NCBI RefSeq assembly: GCF_024213375.1
Contig: NZ_JANAVJ010000004.1
Span: 62,001-126,000 of the forward strand
DNA: 64,000 bases
DNA from: Paenibacillus sp. MZ04-78.2
GTDB taxonomy: Bacteria > Bacillota > Bacilli > Paenibacillales > NBRC-103111
Reading direction: 5' to 3'
This document shows, piece after piece, positions 48,661 to 56,528 of this stretch (its first letter is position 1; every line of letters starts with the position of its first letter). Position numbers and translations under genes: made by a program. The notes beneath the pieces are model-generated. The model had not been told where the DNA came from. It ran no database searches and saw only the letters and a program-made list of their open reading frames with translations.

Positions 48661-48894
48661 TTACCTTGATCGCTCGAATCGGCTTGTACGGCCCCCTTTC
48701 TTCTCACGTCCGGCCGCCTCGTCTTCAAGCTCGGACATCCACAACAGGCCCATAGATAGCGCAAACGTTATGCCCACCAGCGCGATACCAAGCATCAGCT
48801 CGCCTATGATTTGAAGATACAGCAACACGGCGGCGGAGGCCAGCATGCAGCCGAAGATAACCCATCCGATCCGCCTTGCCATGATTCGCTTCAT
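48661..48894 (-). CDS. Small two-helix membrane protein, unknown function
   Basis: 77 aa. Two membrane helices (about 9-29 and 32-54) and a charged tail ending in Arg/Ser. GGGGAGG precedes ATG 48894. It is not recognisably a eut gene and is separated from the eut promoter by only 30 bp, transcribed in the same direction. The function is unknown. Confidence 0.6.
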   Translation of the reverse strand: MKRIMARRIGWVIFGCMLASAAVLLYLQIIGELMLGIALVGITFALSMGLLWMSELEDEAAGREKKGGRTSRFERSR

Positions 48895-49067
48895 TTTCGT
48901 TCCTCCCCCCGTTCCGAATACTCCATACTACAGCTTATTCGGGAAAAAGGGGCTTTAGAAGCCTAAGCTTTCTTAGGAAACCGCCGATGCCGTTCCTTTG
49001 GACGTTTCGTTCACGCCCATTTCCATCATGGCGACCGTCCGCTTCGTGTTGGCTTCGGGGCCAACGT

Positions 49068-49093
49068 AAAAAAAACCACCGGTTTCCCGGTGG
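49068..49093 (-). terminator. Strong terminator after the Fur-box small protein gene
   Basis: Minus strand CCACCGG GAAA CCGGTGG, then eight T residues. Confidence 0.9.
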
Positions 49094-49150
49094 CAGGCGA
49101 TTTATTGTTGTTCTATGGTTAAATGCAAGGTCCGCAGCTTCCGGATCGGC

Positions 49151-49327
49151 TTAAGCGAAGCTCTTGTTGCTTCGTTTGGACGGATCGTCCGATTCTCGCA
49201 TCCGCCGCGAGGTGAGTCCGTTCGAGTGGAATTCGCGGACGCGCCGGTCATTTTCAATGGAGATGAACAAGCAGACGCTTCCCAAGATAACCAACACGAC
49301 CGTAATAATCGGAAGTAACAGATCCAT
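49151..49327 (-). CDS. 58-aa single-helix membrane protein behind a Fur box
   Basis: MDLLLPIITVVLVILGSVCL with FIS after it forms one membrane helix, followed by a cytoplasmic, strongly charged tail (NDRRVREFHSNGLTSRRM). ATG 49325-49327 is preceded by AGAGGAAAAGG. The frame is flanked by a good promoter with a perfect Fur box and a strong terminator, so a real small gene is likely. The function is unknown; iron-limitation response is inferred from the Fur box and the metal ATPase next door. Confidence 0.65.
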   Translation of the reverse strand: MDLLLPIITVVLVILGSVCLFISIENDRRVREFHSNGLTSRRMRESDDPSKRSNKSFA

Positions 49328-49361
49328 CCTTTTCCTCTCCCCTGTCTTCCCGTTGTAAAAA

Positions 49362-49376
49362 TGATAATCATTATCA
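49362..49376. promoter_or_regulatory. Perfect 7-1-7 Fur box
   Basis: TGATAATCATTATCA matches the Bacillus Fur consensus TGATAATnATTATCA at all 14 defined positions. It sits just downstream of the -10 at 49379-49384, a repressing position. Confidence 0.85.
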
Positions 49377-49378
49377 TT

Positions 49379-49406
49379 ATTGTAGCGCATTTTTTCAAAA
49401 TTACAA
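49379..49406 (-). promoter_or_regulatory. Promoter of the 58-aa membrane protein gene
   Basis: Minus strand TTGTAA (49406-49401), 16-bp spacer, TACAAT (49384-49379). Confidence 0.65.
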
Positions 49407-49457
49407 TTGTTTTTTACGACCGTCAGAAAGAAGGCGCGAATTCGCTAGGAAGGCAAC

Positions 49458-49483
49458 AAAAAACCCCCTGCTTTCACAGGGGG
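49458..49483 (-). terminator. Terminator of the metal ATPase gene
   Basis: Minus strand CCCCCTG, loop TGAAAG, CAGGGGG, then TTTTTT. Confidence 0.9.
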
Positions 49484-49533
49484 CGACGGTCCGGCCTCAA
49501 CCGGGATCGCATCATTGCATCCATTGCAGCCGC

Positions 49534-51465
49534 TTAGGAGCGCAGGAGCCGAAGTCCGTTCAAAATGACCAGAATCGTGCTTCCTTCATGGCCTACGACC
49601 CCGAGCGGCAGCGGAATTCCTTTGAAAAAATTGGCGGCAATCAGGAAGGCGATCACCGTAACGGCAAAAGCAATGTTTTGCTTGATGATCCGCGTCGTGC
49701 GTCTTCCCAATACAATCGCTTCCTTGATTTTGTCCAAATCGTCGTTCATGAGCACCAAATCGGCCGTTTCCAGCGCCGCATCGCTGCCAGCCGCCCCCAT
49801 CGCTATGCCGACGGATGCCGCGGCCAAGGCCGGAGCATCATTGATCCCGTCTCCTACCATGGCGACGTGCGTATACTTCTCTTTCAAGGTTTTGACGATG
49901 TTCAATTTGTCTTCCGGAAGCAGCCCGGCATACACCTGATCGATTCCGGCCTCTCTGGCAATCGCCTCGGCCGTCAGCCGTTGGTCCCCCGTCAGCATGA
50001 CGACTTGCACGCCCAACTCCTTCAGCTTGGCGACGGTCTCTCTGGCTTGCGGCCTGATGGCGTCCTGAAGAGCGATCATCCCGGCAATGCCGGCGGTGTT
50101 TTGAATCAAAACGACGGTTTTTCCTTCCTGCTCAAGCTTGCGGACATCGGAGAGAACCTGCCCGTCAATCCCGGTTTCTTCAAAGAAGCCCGGCTTTCCG
50201 ATTTTCCACAATTCCCCGGCCAACCCGGCTTGAACGCCCCACCCGGCCAGCGCCTGAAAATCGGAAGGCCGCTCCAGCTCCAACGACAATTGTTCGGCCC
50301 TGTCTACAATGGCTTTGGCGATCGGATGCGTGGATAAGCTTTCGATGGAAGCCGCTATCCGCAGCAGCTCCTCTTCGCTCCACGCCTGGTAAGTCAGGAA
50401 ATCCGTCACCGACGGTTTGCCGTACGTTAAGGTGCCGGTTTTGTCGAACGCAATGGCGCGAATGTGCGATGCGCGCTCCAAATGGGCGCCGCCTTTAAAC
50501 AGCAGCCCTTTTCTTGCGCTGTTGGATATCGCGGAGAGCATCGCCGGCATGATGGAAGCGACCAGCGCGCACGGCGAGGCTACGACCAAAAACACCATCG
50601 CCCGGTAAAGCGTATCGTTCCAGCTCCAGCCGAACAGCCACGGCGGGAGCGCAATGAGAAGCAGAGTCGCCAAAATGATAACTCTGGCATACAAGCGTTC
50701 GAACCGTTCGATAAACCGCTGGGATTTCGGCATTTCGCTTTGCGCTTCTTGAACCAGACGGATGATCTTCGAGAAAAGCGTCGACTCGCTGGATTTCGTC
50801 ACTTGCACGAACAACGCGCCCTGACCGTTCAGGGTGCCGGCGAACACTTCGTCTCCCGCCACTTTATCCACCGGAATGCTCTCGCCGGTAATCGAAGCCT
50901 GGTTGACGGCCGAGCTTCCTTCTTGGACGATCCCATCTGCAGGAAGGCGCTCACCCGGTTTGACCAGCACCAGCTCGCCAATCCGCAGCTGTTCGACGGG
51001 AACCCGCTTTTCCGCCCCTTCTTCCCACACGATGGCCGTTTCCGGCTTCAAATCCATTAAGGACGAAATGTCTCTGGAGCTCTTCTCCATCGTGAACGTC
51101 TCCAAGGCGCCACTGAGCGAGAAGATAAAGATCAATACCGCGCCTTCCATCCAGTAACCGATGCTGGCTGCGCCGATCGCTGCGACGATCATGAGCAGGT
51201 TGACATCCAGATCCTTTTCGCGGACAAGCGTGAGCCATCCTTCCTTGGCCTTGACGAATCCTCCAATAAGAAAAGCGAAGCAATAAAGCCATATCGAGAA
51301 GGACGGGGACGAGTGTCCCGCGACCCAGGCGGCCGCAATCAATATGCCGCTTGCCAAAGCGGCGATCGCCTCGCCGTAACGCGACAGCACGGAAACGATC
51401 TGGCCTTTCTTCCTCTTTACTTCCGGCTTGTCGATAGGTTGGGCTGTATCTACCGAGTGGATCAT
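49534..51465 (-). CDS. P1B-4 metal-transporting ATPase, PfeT/ZosA-like
   Basis: 643 aa with the P-type ATPase order: membrane helices, A-domain TGES (about 200), phosphorylation motif DKTGTLTYGK, and GDGINDAPALAAASVGIAMG. The membrane metal motif is SPC (VVASPCALV) and the last helix region has HEGST, both marks of the P1B-4 group that exports Fe2+, Co2+ or Zn2+. There is no N-terminal heavy-metal-binding domain. B. subtilis PfeT exports ferrous iron under PerR/Fur control. The promoter and leader carry two Fur-like boxes and a perfect inverted repeat. AGGAG precedes the ATG. Confidence 0.9.
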   Translation of the reverse strand: MIHSVDTAQPIDKPEVKRKKGQIVSVLSRYGEAIAALASGILIAAAWVAGHSSPSFSIWLYCFAFLIGGFVKAKEGWLTLVREKDLDVNLLMIVAAIGAASIGYWMEGAVLIFIFSLSGALETFTMEKSSRDISSLMDLKPETAIVWEEGAEKRVPVEQLRIGELVLVKPGERLPADGIVQEGSSAVNQASITGESIPVDKVAGDEVFAGTLNGQGALFVQVTKSSESTLFSKIIRLVQEAQSEMPKSQRFIERFERLYARVIILATLLLIALPPWLFGWSWNDTLYRAMVFLVVASPCALVASIMPAMLSAISNSARKGLLFKGGAHLERASHIRAIAFDKTGTLTYGKPSVTDFLTYQAWSEEELLRIAASIESLSTHPIAKAIVDRAEQLSLELERPSDFQALAGWGVQAGLAGELWKIGKPGFFEETGIDGQVLSDVRKLEQEGKTVVLIQNTAGIAGMIALQDAIRPQARETVAKLKELGVQVVMLTGDQRLTAEAIAREAGIDQVYAGLLPEDKLNIVKTLKEKYTHVAMVGDGINDAPALAAASVGIAMGAAGSDAALETADLVLMNDDLDKIKEAIVLGRRTTRIIKQNIAFAVTVIAFLIAANFFKGIPLPLGVVGHEGSTILVILNGLRLLRS

Positions 51466-51486
51466 GTTCAGCAGCTCCTTTTTCGT

Positions 51487-51501
51487 TGAGAATGACTATC
51501 G
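51487..51501. promoter_or_regulatory. Fur/PerR-like box proximal to the metal ATPase start
   Basis: TGAGAATGACTATCG agrees with TGATAATnATTATCA at 11 of 14 defined positions. Confidence 0.4.
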
Positions 51502-51524
51502 TTTTTATTCCCCTAAAAATGACT

Positions 51525-51554
51525 CATGCTGTTCCCTAATCAGGGAACAGCATG
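51525..51554. repeat. Perfect 13-bp inverted repeat in the metal ATPase leader
   Basis: CATGCTGTTCCCT, four-base centre AATC, AGGGAACAGCATG. It may be an operator or an mRNA hairpin; on the minus strand a TTTTT run follows five bases after the stem. Confidence 0.75.
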
Positions 51555-51558
51555 GAAG

Positions 51559-51573
51559 TGAGAATGATTTTCA
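51559..51573. promoter_or_regulatory. Fur/PerR-like box distal to the metal ATPase start
   Basis: TGAGAATGATTTTCA agrees with TGATAATnATTATCA at 12 of 14 defined positions. Confidence 0.55.
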
Positions 51574-51621
51574 TTTTTGTATTGGCGCATCATTTTTGTG
51601 CTGGGGCAACATTTTAAAGTA

Positions 51622-51650
51622 ATTATAAGGCTGCGATCTTAGAAAGTAAA
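51622..51650 (-). promoter_or_regulatory. Promoter of the metal ATPase gene
   Basis: Minus strand TTTACT (51650-51645), 17-bp spacer, TATAAT (51627-51622). Confidence 0.6.
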
Positions 51651-51692
51651 GCGGATATTTTGCCTTCTTGCTCCCTTTGCGGGAGGCGGCGC

Positions 51693-52859
51693 TCAGCTTT
51701 GGTTCACGTAATTATTTTGCACCAGCGATGCCGCACCAATGACGATGGACTGCTCCTTCAAATCGGAAGCGAGGATTTTGAACCCGTCCCGGAACGGCTC
51801 CCAGACGACCTGTGCACACTGCTCCTCAATCAGAGGGACAATATCGCTGTAATTCTCCACCATGTTGCCGCTCAAAATGACGGCATCGGGGTTGTACATG
51901 CACACGATGTTGTTGATCGCAATGCCGATATACAGCGAGGTCCGCGAAATAATTTCCTTCGCCCAGCTCTCGTCGCTGCGGGCCGCTTCGAACAGCTGTC
52001 CGATATCGCCGATTTCGACAATCCGGTTCGCTTCGTGCAAAATCGCCGATTCATCGATGTACGTCTGCAGGCAGCCCCGCTTGCCGCATTCGCATAAATT
52101 GCCGTTCGGATCGAGCGTCGTATGTCCAAGCTCCCCGGCACTATTGGAGCCGCCGCGAAAAATCTCCCCGTCGATGATAAGCGAAGAGCCGACCCCGGTG
52201 CCAAGCTCGATCAACGCCGTTTTCTTGGAGCCCCGGGCGGAGCCGCACAAGTATTCGGCCAATATTTTGACCTTCAGGTCGTTGTCGATCACCGTATCGA
52301 TCCCCGTCCGCTCCTTCATATGGCGGGCAAGCGGGACGTTTCTCCAACCAAGGGTCGATGAATACTGCACGACACCCCGCTCGTGATCGATAACGCCGGG
52401 CACGCCGATGCCGATGCCGATCAATTTCGAGCTTTCCAGTCCCTGCTCCTTCACCAGCCAGTTGATCGTGTCGGCAATGAGATCAATCGTGCGGCTGGCT
52501 TCCGTGTCAATGGCGGTATGCCCGACCAGAAGCTCGTACAGCAGCTTGCCGCTAAACTCCATGATGCCGAAGCGTACGATATTTTTGCCGATATCGACGC
52601 CAATGGAAAAGACGGCCTGCGGATCGATGTCGAGCATAATCGCCTTGCGCCCGACACCGCCGGACGACAGTTCCGTTTCCCGGACGAGCCCCTGCTCGCA
52701 CAGTTCGCCGACAATACGCCCGACGGAGGTCGGACTGAGCTTGGTAATCTTCGTGATTTCCGCCCGCGAAATGGGCCGTTTTTCCTTGATAATATCAAGG
52801 ATCATCTGCTTGTTATGCTGTCGGATGACGTCTTGATCGTGCTTCACAATTTTTTTCAT
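51693..52859 (-). CDS. ROK-family transcriptional regulator (XylR/NagC type)
   Basis: 388 aa. An N-terminal winged helix (MILDIIKEKRPISRAEITKITKLS...VGRIVGELCEQGLV) precedes a ROK sugar-kinase-like domain. ATP-binding FSIGVDIGKN and GTGVGSSLIIDG, and the zinc-binding CECGKRGCLQTY, are present. ROK repressors release DNA on binding a sugar such as xylose or glucose. No sugar operon adjoins it, so its targets are elsewhere or only itself. ATG 52857-52859 follows AAAGAGG; an earlier in-frame start lacks a site. A near-consensus extended -10 promoter lies 150 bp upstream. Confidence 0.9.
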   Translation of the reverse strand: MKKIVKHDQDVIRQHNKQMILDIIKEKRPISRAEITKITKLSPTSVGRIVGELCEQGLVRETELSSGGVGRKAIMLDIDPQAVFSIGVDIGKNIVRFGIMEFSGKLLYELLVGHTAIDTEASRTIDLIADTINWLVKEQGLESSKLIGIGIGVPGVIDHERGVVQYSSTLGWRNVPLARHMKERTGIDTVIDNDLKVKILAEYLCGSARGSKKTALIELGTGVGSSLIIDGEIFRGGSNSAGELGHTTLDPNGNLCECGKRGCLQTYIDESAILHEANRIVEIGDIGQLFEAARSDESWAKEIISRTSLYIGIAINNIVCMYNPDAVILSGNMVENYSDIVPLIEEQCAQVVWEPFRDGFKILASDLKEQSIVIGAASLVQNNYVNQS

Positions 52860-53012
52860 ACGCCGAAACCTCTTTATTCCACTCATGTTAATTAAAGTCT
52901 AGACAAGCTCTAATCCTTGGTCATTGTTAGGCATAAAAATACGGATCACCAAACTGAAAGCGGTTAAAATGAATTGGACATTTATAATTAATCCAATGGT
53001 GTTAATAATTGA

Positions 53013-53040
53013 ATCATAGCATGGATTTTTCTTTTGTCAA
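53013..53040 (-). promoter_or_regulatory. Near-consensus promoter of the ROK gene
   Basis: Minus strand TTGACA (53040-53035), 16-bp spacer ending TGC, TATGAT (53018-53013). The 318-bp gap 52860-53177 otherwise holds AT-rich sequence and the divergent PatB promoter. Confidence 0.7.
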
Positions 53041-53108
53041 TATTTGTTTGTAAATCATGGAAGATGTAAAAAGGCCCTGGCCCTAAGAGATGATGCCTGC
53101 GGCCAATA

Positions 53109-53137
53109 TTGAACGTTATCATTGGCGTTGATATAAT
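53109..53137 (+). promoter_or_regulatory. Promoter of the PatB/MalY gene
   Basis: TTGAAC, 17-bp spacer, TATAAT, 40 bp before the start codon. Confidence 0.75.
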
Positions 53138-53177
53138 TGATTTTTATATGAATCATAAACACGAAAAAGGAGCTATC

Positions 53178-54356
53178 ATGACAACGTATAACTTCGATGA
53201 GATTATTGACCGCAGAGAAACCGATTCCATCAAATGGTCAAGGAAGTATTTACAAGAGAACTTCGGAGACGAAGATAGCCTTCCGATGTGGATAGCCGAT
53301 ATGGACTTTAAAGTTCCGCAGCCGATTATTGATGCCATGATTAAGCGGGCACAGCATGGAATTTTTGGATATGGGCATAAGAGCGATGCTTTTTTGGAGG
53401 CTGCTGTTCATTGGCAACAAAAGAGAAATGGTTGGAGCATACAGAAGGAATGGATTCTTTTTACTCCAGGAATCATACCCGCACTTAATTTTATCGTAGA
53501 AACGTTTTGCCGGCCTGGCGATAAAGTGATCCTTCAAAGCCCCGTCTATTACCCTTTTGCCAAGATTATCACCAATAATGGCTGTCAAATCGCAAACAAT
53601 CCGCTAGTACTCACCGATGACGGGTACAAAATGAACTTTGAACAATTGGAAAAAATCGCTGAAGACTCTCGCACGAAACTCATGTTTCTTTGCAGTCCCC
53701 ATAACCCGGTCGGGCGTGTATGGTCATATGACGAACTAAAACGGGTCGGTGAAATTTGTTTAAAACATAATGTGCTGGTCATTTCGGATGAAATTCATTC
53801 AGACTTAATTTACCCTCCCCATCGTCATATTCCGTTCGCCAGCATTTCTGAAGATTTTAAAATGAACTCTATCGTTTGCACTTCACCCTCGAAAACATTC
53901 AACCTGGCAGGCTTGCATATTTCCAACATCATTATTCCTAATCAAACGATTAGAGACGAGTTGAACCATAAGCTTACAGCCATTGATATTGACCCGGGAG
54001 TCTTCGCATCCGTAGCTCAAATTGCAGCTTATCATGACGGGGAAGCATGGTTGGAGCAACTACTTCGCTATCTTCAAGCAAATTTAGCGTTTATTGAGAA
54101 GTTCCTGAGGGAGCGAATGCCTAAAGTGAAGCTTATGCCGACAGAGGGGACCTATCTGGCATGGCTGGATTTTAGAGCCCTTGGCTATACGGACTCGGAG
54201 CTGCAGCAGCTCATGCAAAAAAATGCAAAAATAGCGTTGGATGACGGATATATTTTCGGTTCCGGCGGCGAAAACTTTCAACGGCTTAATTTTGCATGTC
54301 CCAGAGAGACTTTAGCAAAGGCTTTGGAGCGCATAGAAAAAAGCTTGAACGGGTAA
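53178..54356 (+). CDS. PatB/MalY-type PLP C-S lyase (cystathionine beta-lyase)
   Basis: 392 aa, aminotransferase class I fold. Members cleave the C-S bond of cystathionine, cysteine or S-conjugates. The N-terminal YNFDEIIDRRETDSIKW and PMWIADMDFKVP are typical of MalY/PatB; the PLP Lys is in TSPSKTFNLAGL and the Asp in VISDEIHSDL. ATG 53178 is behind AAAGGAG, and length equals B. subtilis PatB. Base composition is more AT-rich than the surrounding eut and fad genes. It stands with an EamA exporter and an Lrp-type regulator, a possible cysteine-derivative handling set. Confidence 0.9.
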   Translation: MTTYNFDEIIDRRETDSIKWSRKYLQENFGDEDSLPMWIADMDFKVPQPIIDAMIKRAQHGIFGYGHKSDAFLEAAVHWQQKRNGWSIQKEWILFTPGIIPALNFIVETFCRPGDKVILQSPVYYPFAKIITNNGCQIANNPLVLTDDGYKMNFEQLEKIAEDSRTKLMFLCSPHNPVGRVWSYDELKRVGEICLKHNVLVISDEIHSDLIYPPHRHIPFASISEDFKMNSIVCTSPSKTFNLAGLHISNIIIPNQTIRDELNHKLTAIDIDPGVFASVAQIAAYHDGEAWLEQLLRYLQANLAFIEKFLRERMPKVKLMPTEGTYLAWLDFRALGYTDSELQQLMQKNAKIALDDGYIFGSGGENFQRLNFACPRETLAKALERIEKSLNG

Positions 54357-54382
54357 ATGCATACCGCGTATCCGGCGGTTCA

Positions 54383-54427
54383 GGGATTCGCATATGGGTT
54401 ATCTCCAACGATGTGAATCCCTTTTTT
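54383..54427 (+). terminator. Terminator of the PatB/MalY gene
   Basis: GGGATTCGCAT pairs with ATGTGAATCCC across a 17-nt loop, then TTTTTT. Confidence 0.8.
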
Positions 54428-54472
54428 ACTACGACCGCTTAGCTTCCGTAATGTCCGTAGCTGGCTGGTTTG

Positions 54473-55384
54473 CTAATGAGCAAGATCGTGCCGTTTATTG
54501 CTTTCCGGGACCGCTTTTGTTTTAAAGGCCGAGAACAAATAACATCCGATGATCACCACGCAGCCCCCGATCCCTTGGTTCCACGTCATTTGTTCTCCTA
54601 AAAATATAAACGCCAAGACCGCGGTGAATACCGGATTAAAATTCAAAAACATTCCGGCTGTTGTCGCGCCTAATTTTTGAACCCCGATATTCCAAAACAC
54701 GATACAAACTACGGTAGAGATTACGCCTGTATATAACATCGATTGAATAAACGAAAGGTTGATGTCGGACACGGTGAAGTCGGAGAAGTTAAACGGAAGA
54801 AGAACGATGAGTCCGAATATCCCGGAGTAAAGTGTAGACTTCATGGGCGATGTCTTGTTCATGACCCATCTGCTGCAAACGGAATAGATTCCCCACACGC
54901 ATACGGAGCCCATCATCCATAAATCGCCCGTATTCAAATGAAGCGACAGAAGCAGCTCGACATTTCCTTTGGTCAGAACAAGAATCACGCCAACAAGCGA
55001 AAAAAGCATGGAAAACATTTGAAGAACGTTGATTCTTTCTTTTAGAAACAAAAAGGAACAAACGGAAATCGAAATCATATTCAATGTGGAAATTAACCCC
55101 GCATTCGTCGCGGTTGTCCGTTCCAACGCCATAAATTGAAAGAGGTTAAACAGCACAACGCCTGTAACTCCCATCAAAAACAACGGAAGAAGGGAGGCCC
55201 GTGAGGGGAATATCGTTTTTTCTTTCCGCCAGACGAGTGGGAACAGACACAACACGGCAATGATCCATCGGATGCTCGTCAAAGTCATCGGTGAAGCATG
55301 ACCAACAAGCGATTTTCCAACTACAAAATTTCCTCCCCACAGCAAGCTTGTTAAAAGCAGCAGCAACACGTACTTATTCGGCAT
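54473..55384 (-). CDS. EamA/DMT-family transporter
   Basis: 303 aa, ten hydrophobic helices in two EamA repeats; the start LLLLTSLLWGGNFVVGKSLV is a family hallmark and FLGEQMTWNQGIGGCVVIIG lies in the last helices. Related proteins (YdeD/EamA, RhtA) export cysteine pathway metabolites or amino acids. AAAGGAG precedes the ATG. It is divergent from the Lrp/AsnC gene, which usually controls such a neighbour. A 14-bp palindrome lies 48 bp upstream. AT-rich like both neighbours. Confidence 0.9.
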   Translation of the reverse strand: MPNKYVLLLLLTSLLWGGNFVVGKSLVGHASPMTLTSIRWIIAVLCLFPLVWRKEKTIFPSRASLLPLFLMGVTGVVLFNLFQFMALERTTATNAGLISTLNMISISVCSFLFLKERINVLQMFSMLFSLVGVILVLTKGNVELLLSLHLNTGDLWMMGSVCVWGIYSVCSRWVMNKTSPMKSTLYSGIFGLIVLLPFNFSDFTVSDINLSFIQSMLYTGVISTVVCIVFWNIGVQKLGATTAGMFLNFNPVFTAVLAFIFLGEQMTWNQGIGGCVVIIGCYLFSAFKTKAVPESNKRHDLAH

Positions 55385-55431
55385 GTCATTAGCTCCTTTA
55401 CATTTTCACCGTTCCAGCGAAAAATGGAAGC

Positions 55432-55445
55432 CATTGTGCACAATG
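55432..55445. promoter_or_regulatory. 14-bp palindrome upstream of the EamA transporter gene
   Basis: CATTGTGCACAATG is a perfect palindrome in the intergenic region between the transporter and the divergent Lrp/AsnC gene; candidate regulator site. Confidence 0.5.
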
Positions 55446-55626
55446 ACATTTACATCGAATTCACTAATAATCATACCATTTTTATTGATTGAAAAGCGTA
55501 TCATTTTGTAAGATATAGTTAATTAAAAATAATATAAGTTAGAGATGCCATTTTATTGAATCATATTCGTTTTCCAAATTGAAACCGTCCTGTTTTCCGA
55601 ATAATTGTAAAGGGAGAGAAGATTGA

Positions 55627-56106
55627 ATGGAACATTTTGCAAGTAAAATCTTGGATGATGTCGATATTCAAATTTTGGATACGATGCAAAAAGAAGCACA
55701 GCTAAGTAATGCCGAGCTGGCAAGGCGGGTGAACTTGTCTCCGCCAGCTACGCATGCAAGGGTAAAACGGTTAGAAAGTGAAGGGTTTATCAAGCGTCAA
55801 GTTGCCATCTTAAATCAGGAGAAGCTCGGCTTCGATTTATTGTGCTTTATTTTCATGAGTACGAATATCCATCAAGCCGAACAGCTGGAAGTTCTGGAGA
55901 AGGCCTTAAGCTCCATGCCTGAAGTATTGGAGTGTCATTGTTTAACGGGCGAATATGACTATCTATTAAAGGTAACGAACAAAGACCGCAAGGAGTTGGA
56001 AAGCTTTATCCGAAAGCTGAATAAGCTCGGCATAGCGCGAATTCAAACGAGCCTGGCGTTAAGAGAAATTAAATATTCTACCGTTTTGCCTATATCGGAA
56101 AAATAA
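55627..56106 (+). CDS. Lrp/AsnC-family transcriptional regulator
   Basis: 159 aa. The N-terminal helix-turn-helix reads LDDVDIQILDTMQKEAQLSN...LARRVNLSPPATHARVKRLE, followed by the RAM/AsnC effector domain (about 75-155, VLECHCLTGEYDYLLKVTNK). Such proteins bind amino acids and form octamers. AAAGGGAGAGAA precedes ATG 55627. Divergent from the EamA gene, it is the likely regulator of that exporter in response to an amino acid. No terminator is seen on this strand except the shared stem at 56121-56150. Confidence 0.92.
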   Translation: MEHFASKILDDVDIQILDTMQKEAQLSNAELARRVNLSPPATHARVKRLESEGFIKRQVAILNQEKLGFDLLCFIFMSTNIHQAEQLEVLEKALSSMPEVLECHCLTGEYDYLLKVTNKDRKELESFIRKLNKLGIARIQTSLALREIKYSTVLPISEK

Positions 56107-56120
56107 GGGATGTAACGAAA

Positions 56121-56150
56121 GCCGCCTCCCGGTGAAATGCCGGGGGCGGC
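56121..56150 (-). terminator. Terminator of the fatty-acid degradation cluster
   Basis: GCCGCC.CCCGG / CCGGG.GGCGGC with loop TGAAAT. On the minus strand TTTCGTT follows. Confidence 0.65.
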
Positions 56151-56157
56151 CGCCGAT

Positions 56158-56478
56158 TCAATACGCCTTCAAAATTTCCTGAAGCTTCAACGCCAAGCCT
56201 ACACGCCCGTCCACTTTGAGCGAGCCGAGCATAAACGCCATCGTCGTATTCAAATCGTTGCGAAGCAGCTTAGCGAAATTGGACGCCGACAGCTTCAGCG
56301 TGCAGTCAGCCGGATGAGGCGTTCCTTCCAGCACTTCGACGGTGCCGGAATCGAAGCGGACCTGAAACGGCTCGTTTTCATCCAAGTCGAACTGGTACAC
56401 GTAATGAAGCGACCGGATCGGCTCCGGATTCGCCTGCATCCGCTCTATCATCTCCTGTAAGCTTTCCTTGACCGTCAT
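56158..56478 (-). CDS. SCP2 sterol-carrier-like lipid-binding protein
   Basis: 106 aa, one SCP2 domain with the pattern VRFDSGTVEVLEGTPHPADCTLKLSASNF (split here at residues about 40-68) and FMLGSLKVDGRVGLALKLQ at the end. These small proteins bind acyl chains or acyl-CoA in a hydrophobic tunnel. I start it at ATG 56476-56478, which follows AGAAGGA; an upstream ATG in the thioesterase gene is unlikely. It is last in the fatty-acid cluster, 50 bp after the thioesterase, which supports an acyl-CoA carrier role. Confidence 0.85.
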   Translation of the reverse strand: MTVKESLQEMIERMQANPEPIRSLHYVYQFDLDENEPFQVRFDSGTVEVLEGTPHPADCTLKLSASNFAKLLRNDLNTTMAFMLGSLKVDGRVGLALKLQEILKAY

Positions 56479-56528
56479 TTGTCGTCCTTCTCTCCTTCCT
56501 CCCAAATGATAGGGCCATACCGATCCGG

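Noticed and set aside
48973-49068. Minus-strand frame reading EANTKRTVAMMEMGVNETSK after the terminator at 49068-49093
   Set aside because: No start with a ribosome site, about 30 codons only, and no family match; it may be a gene remnant but this cannot be supported.
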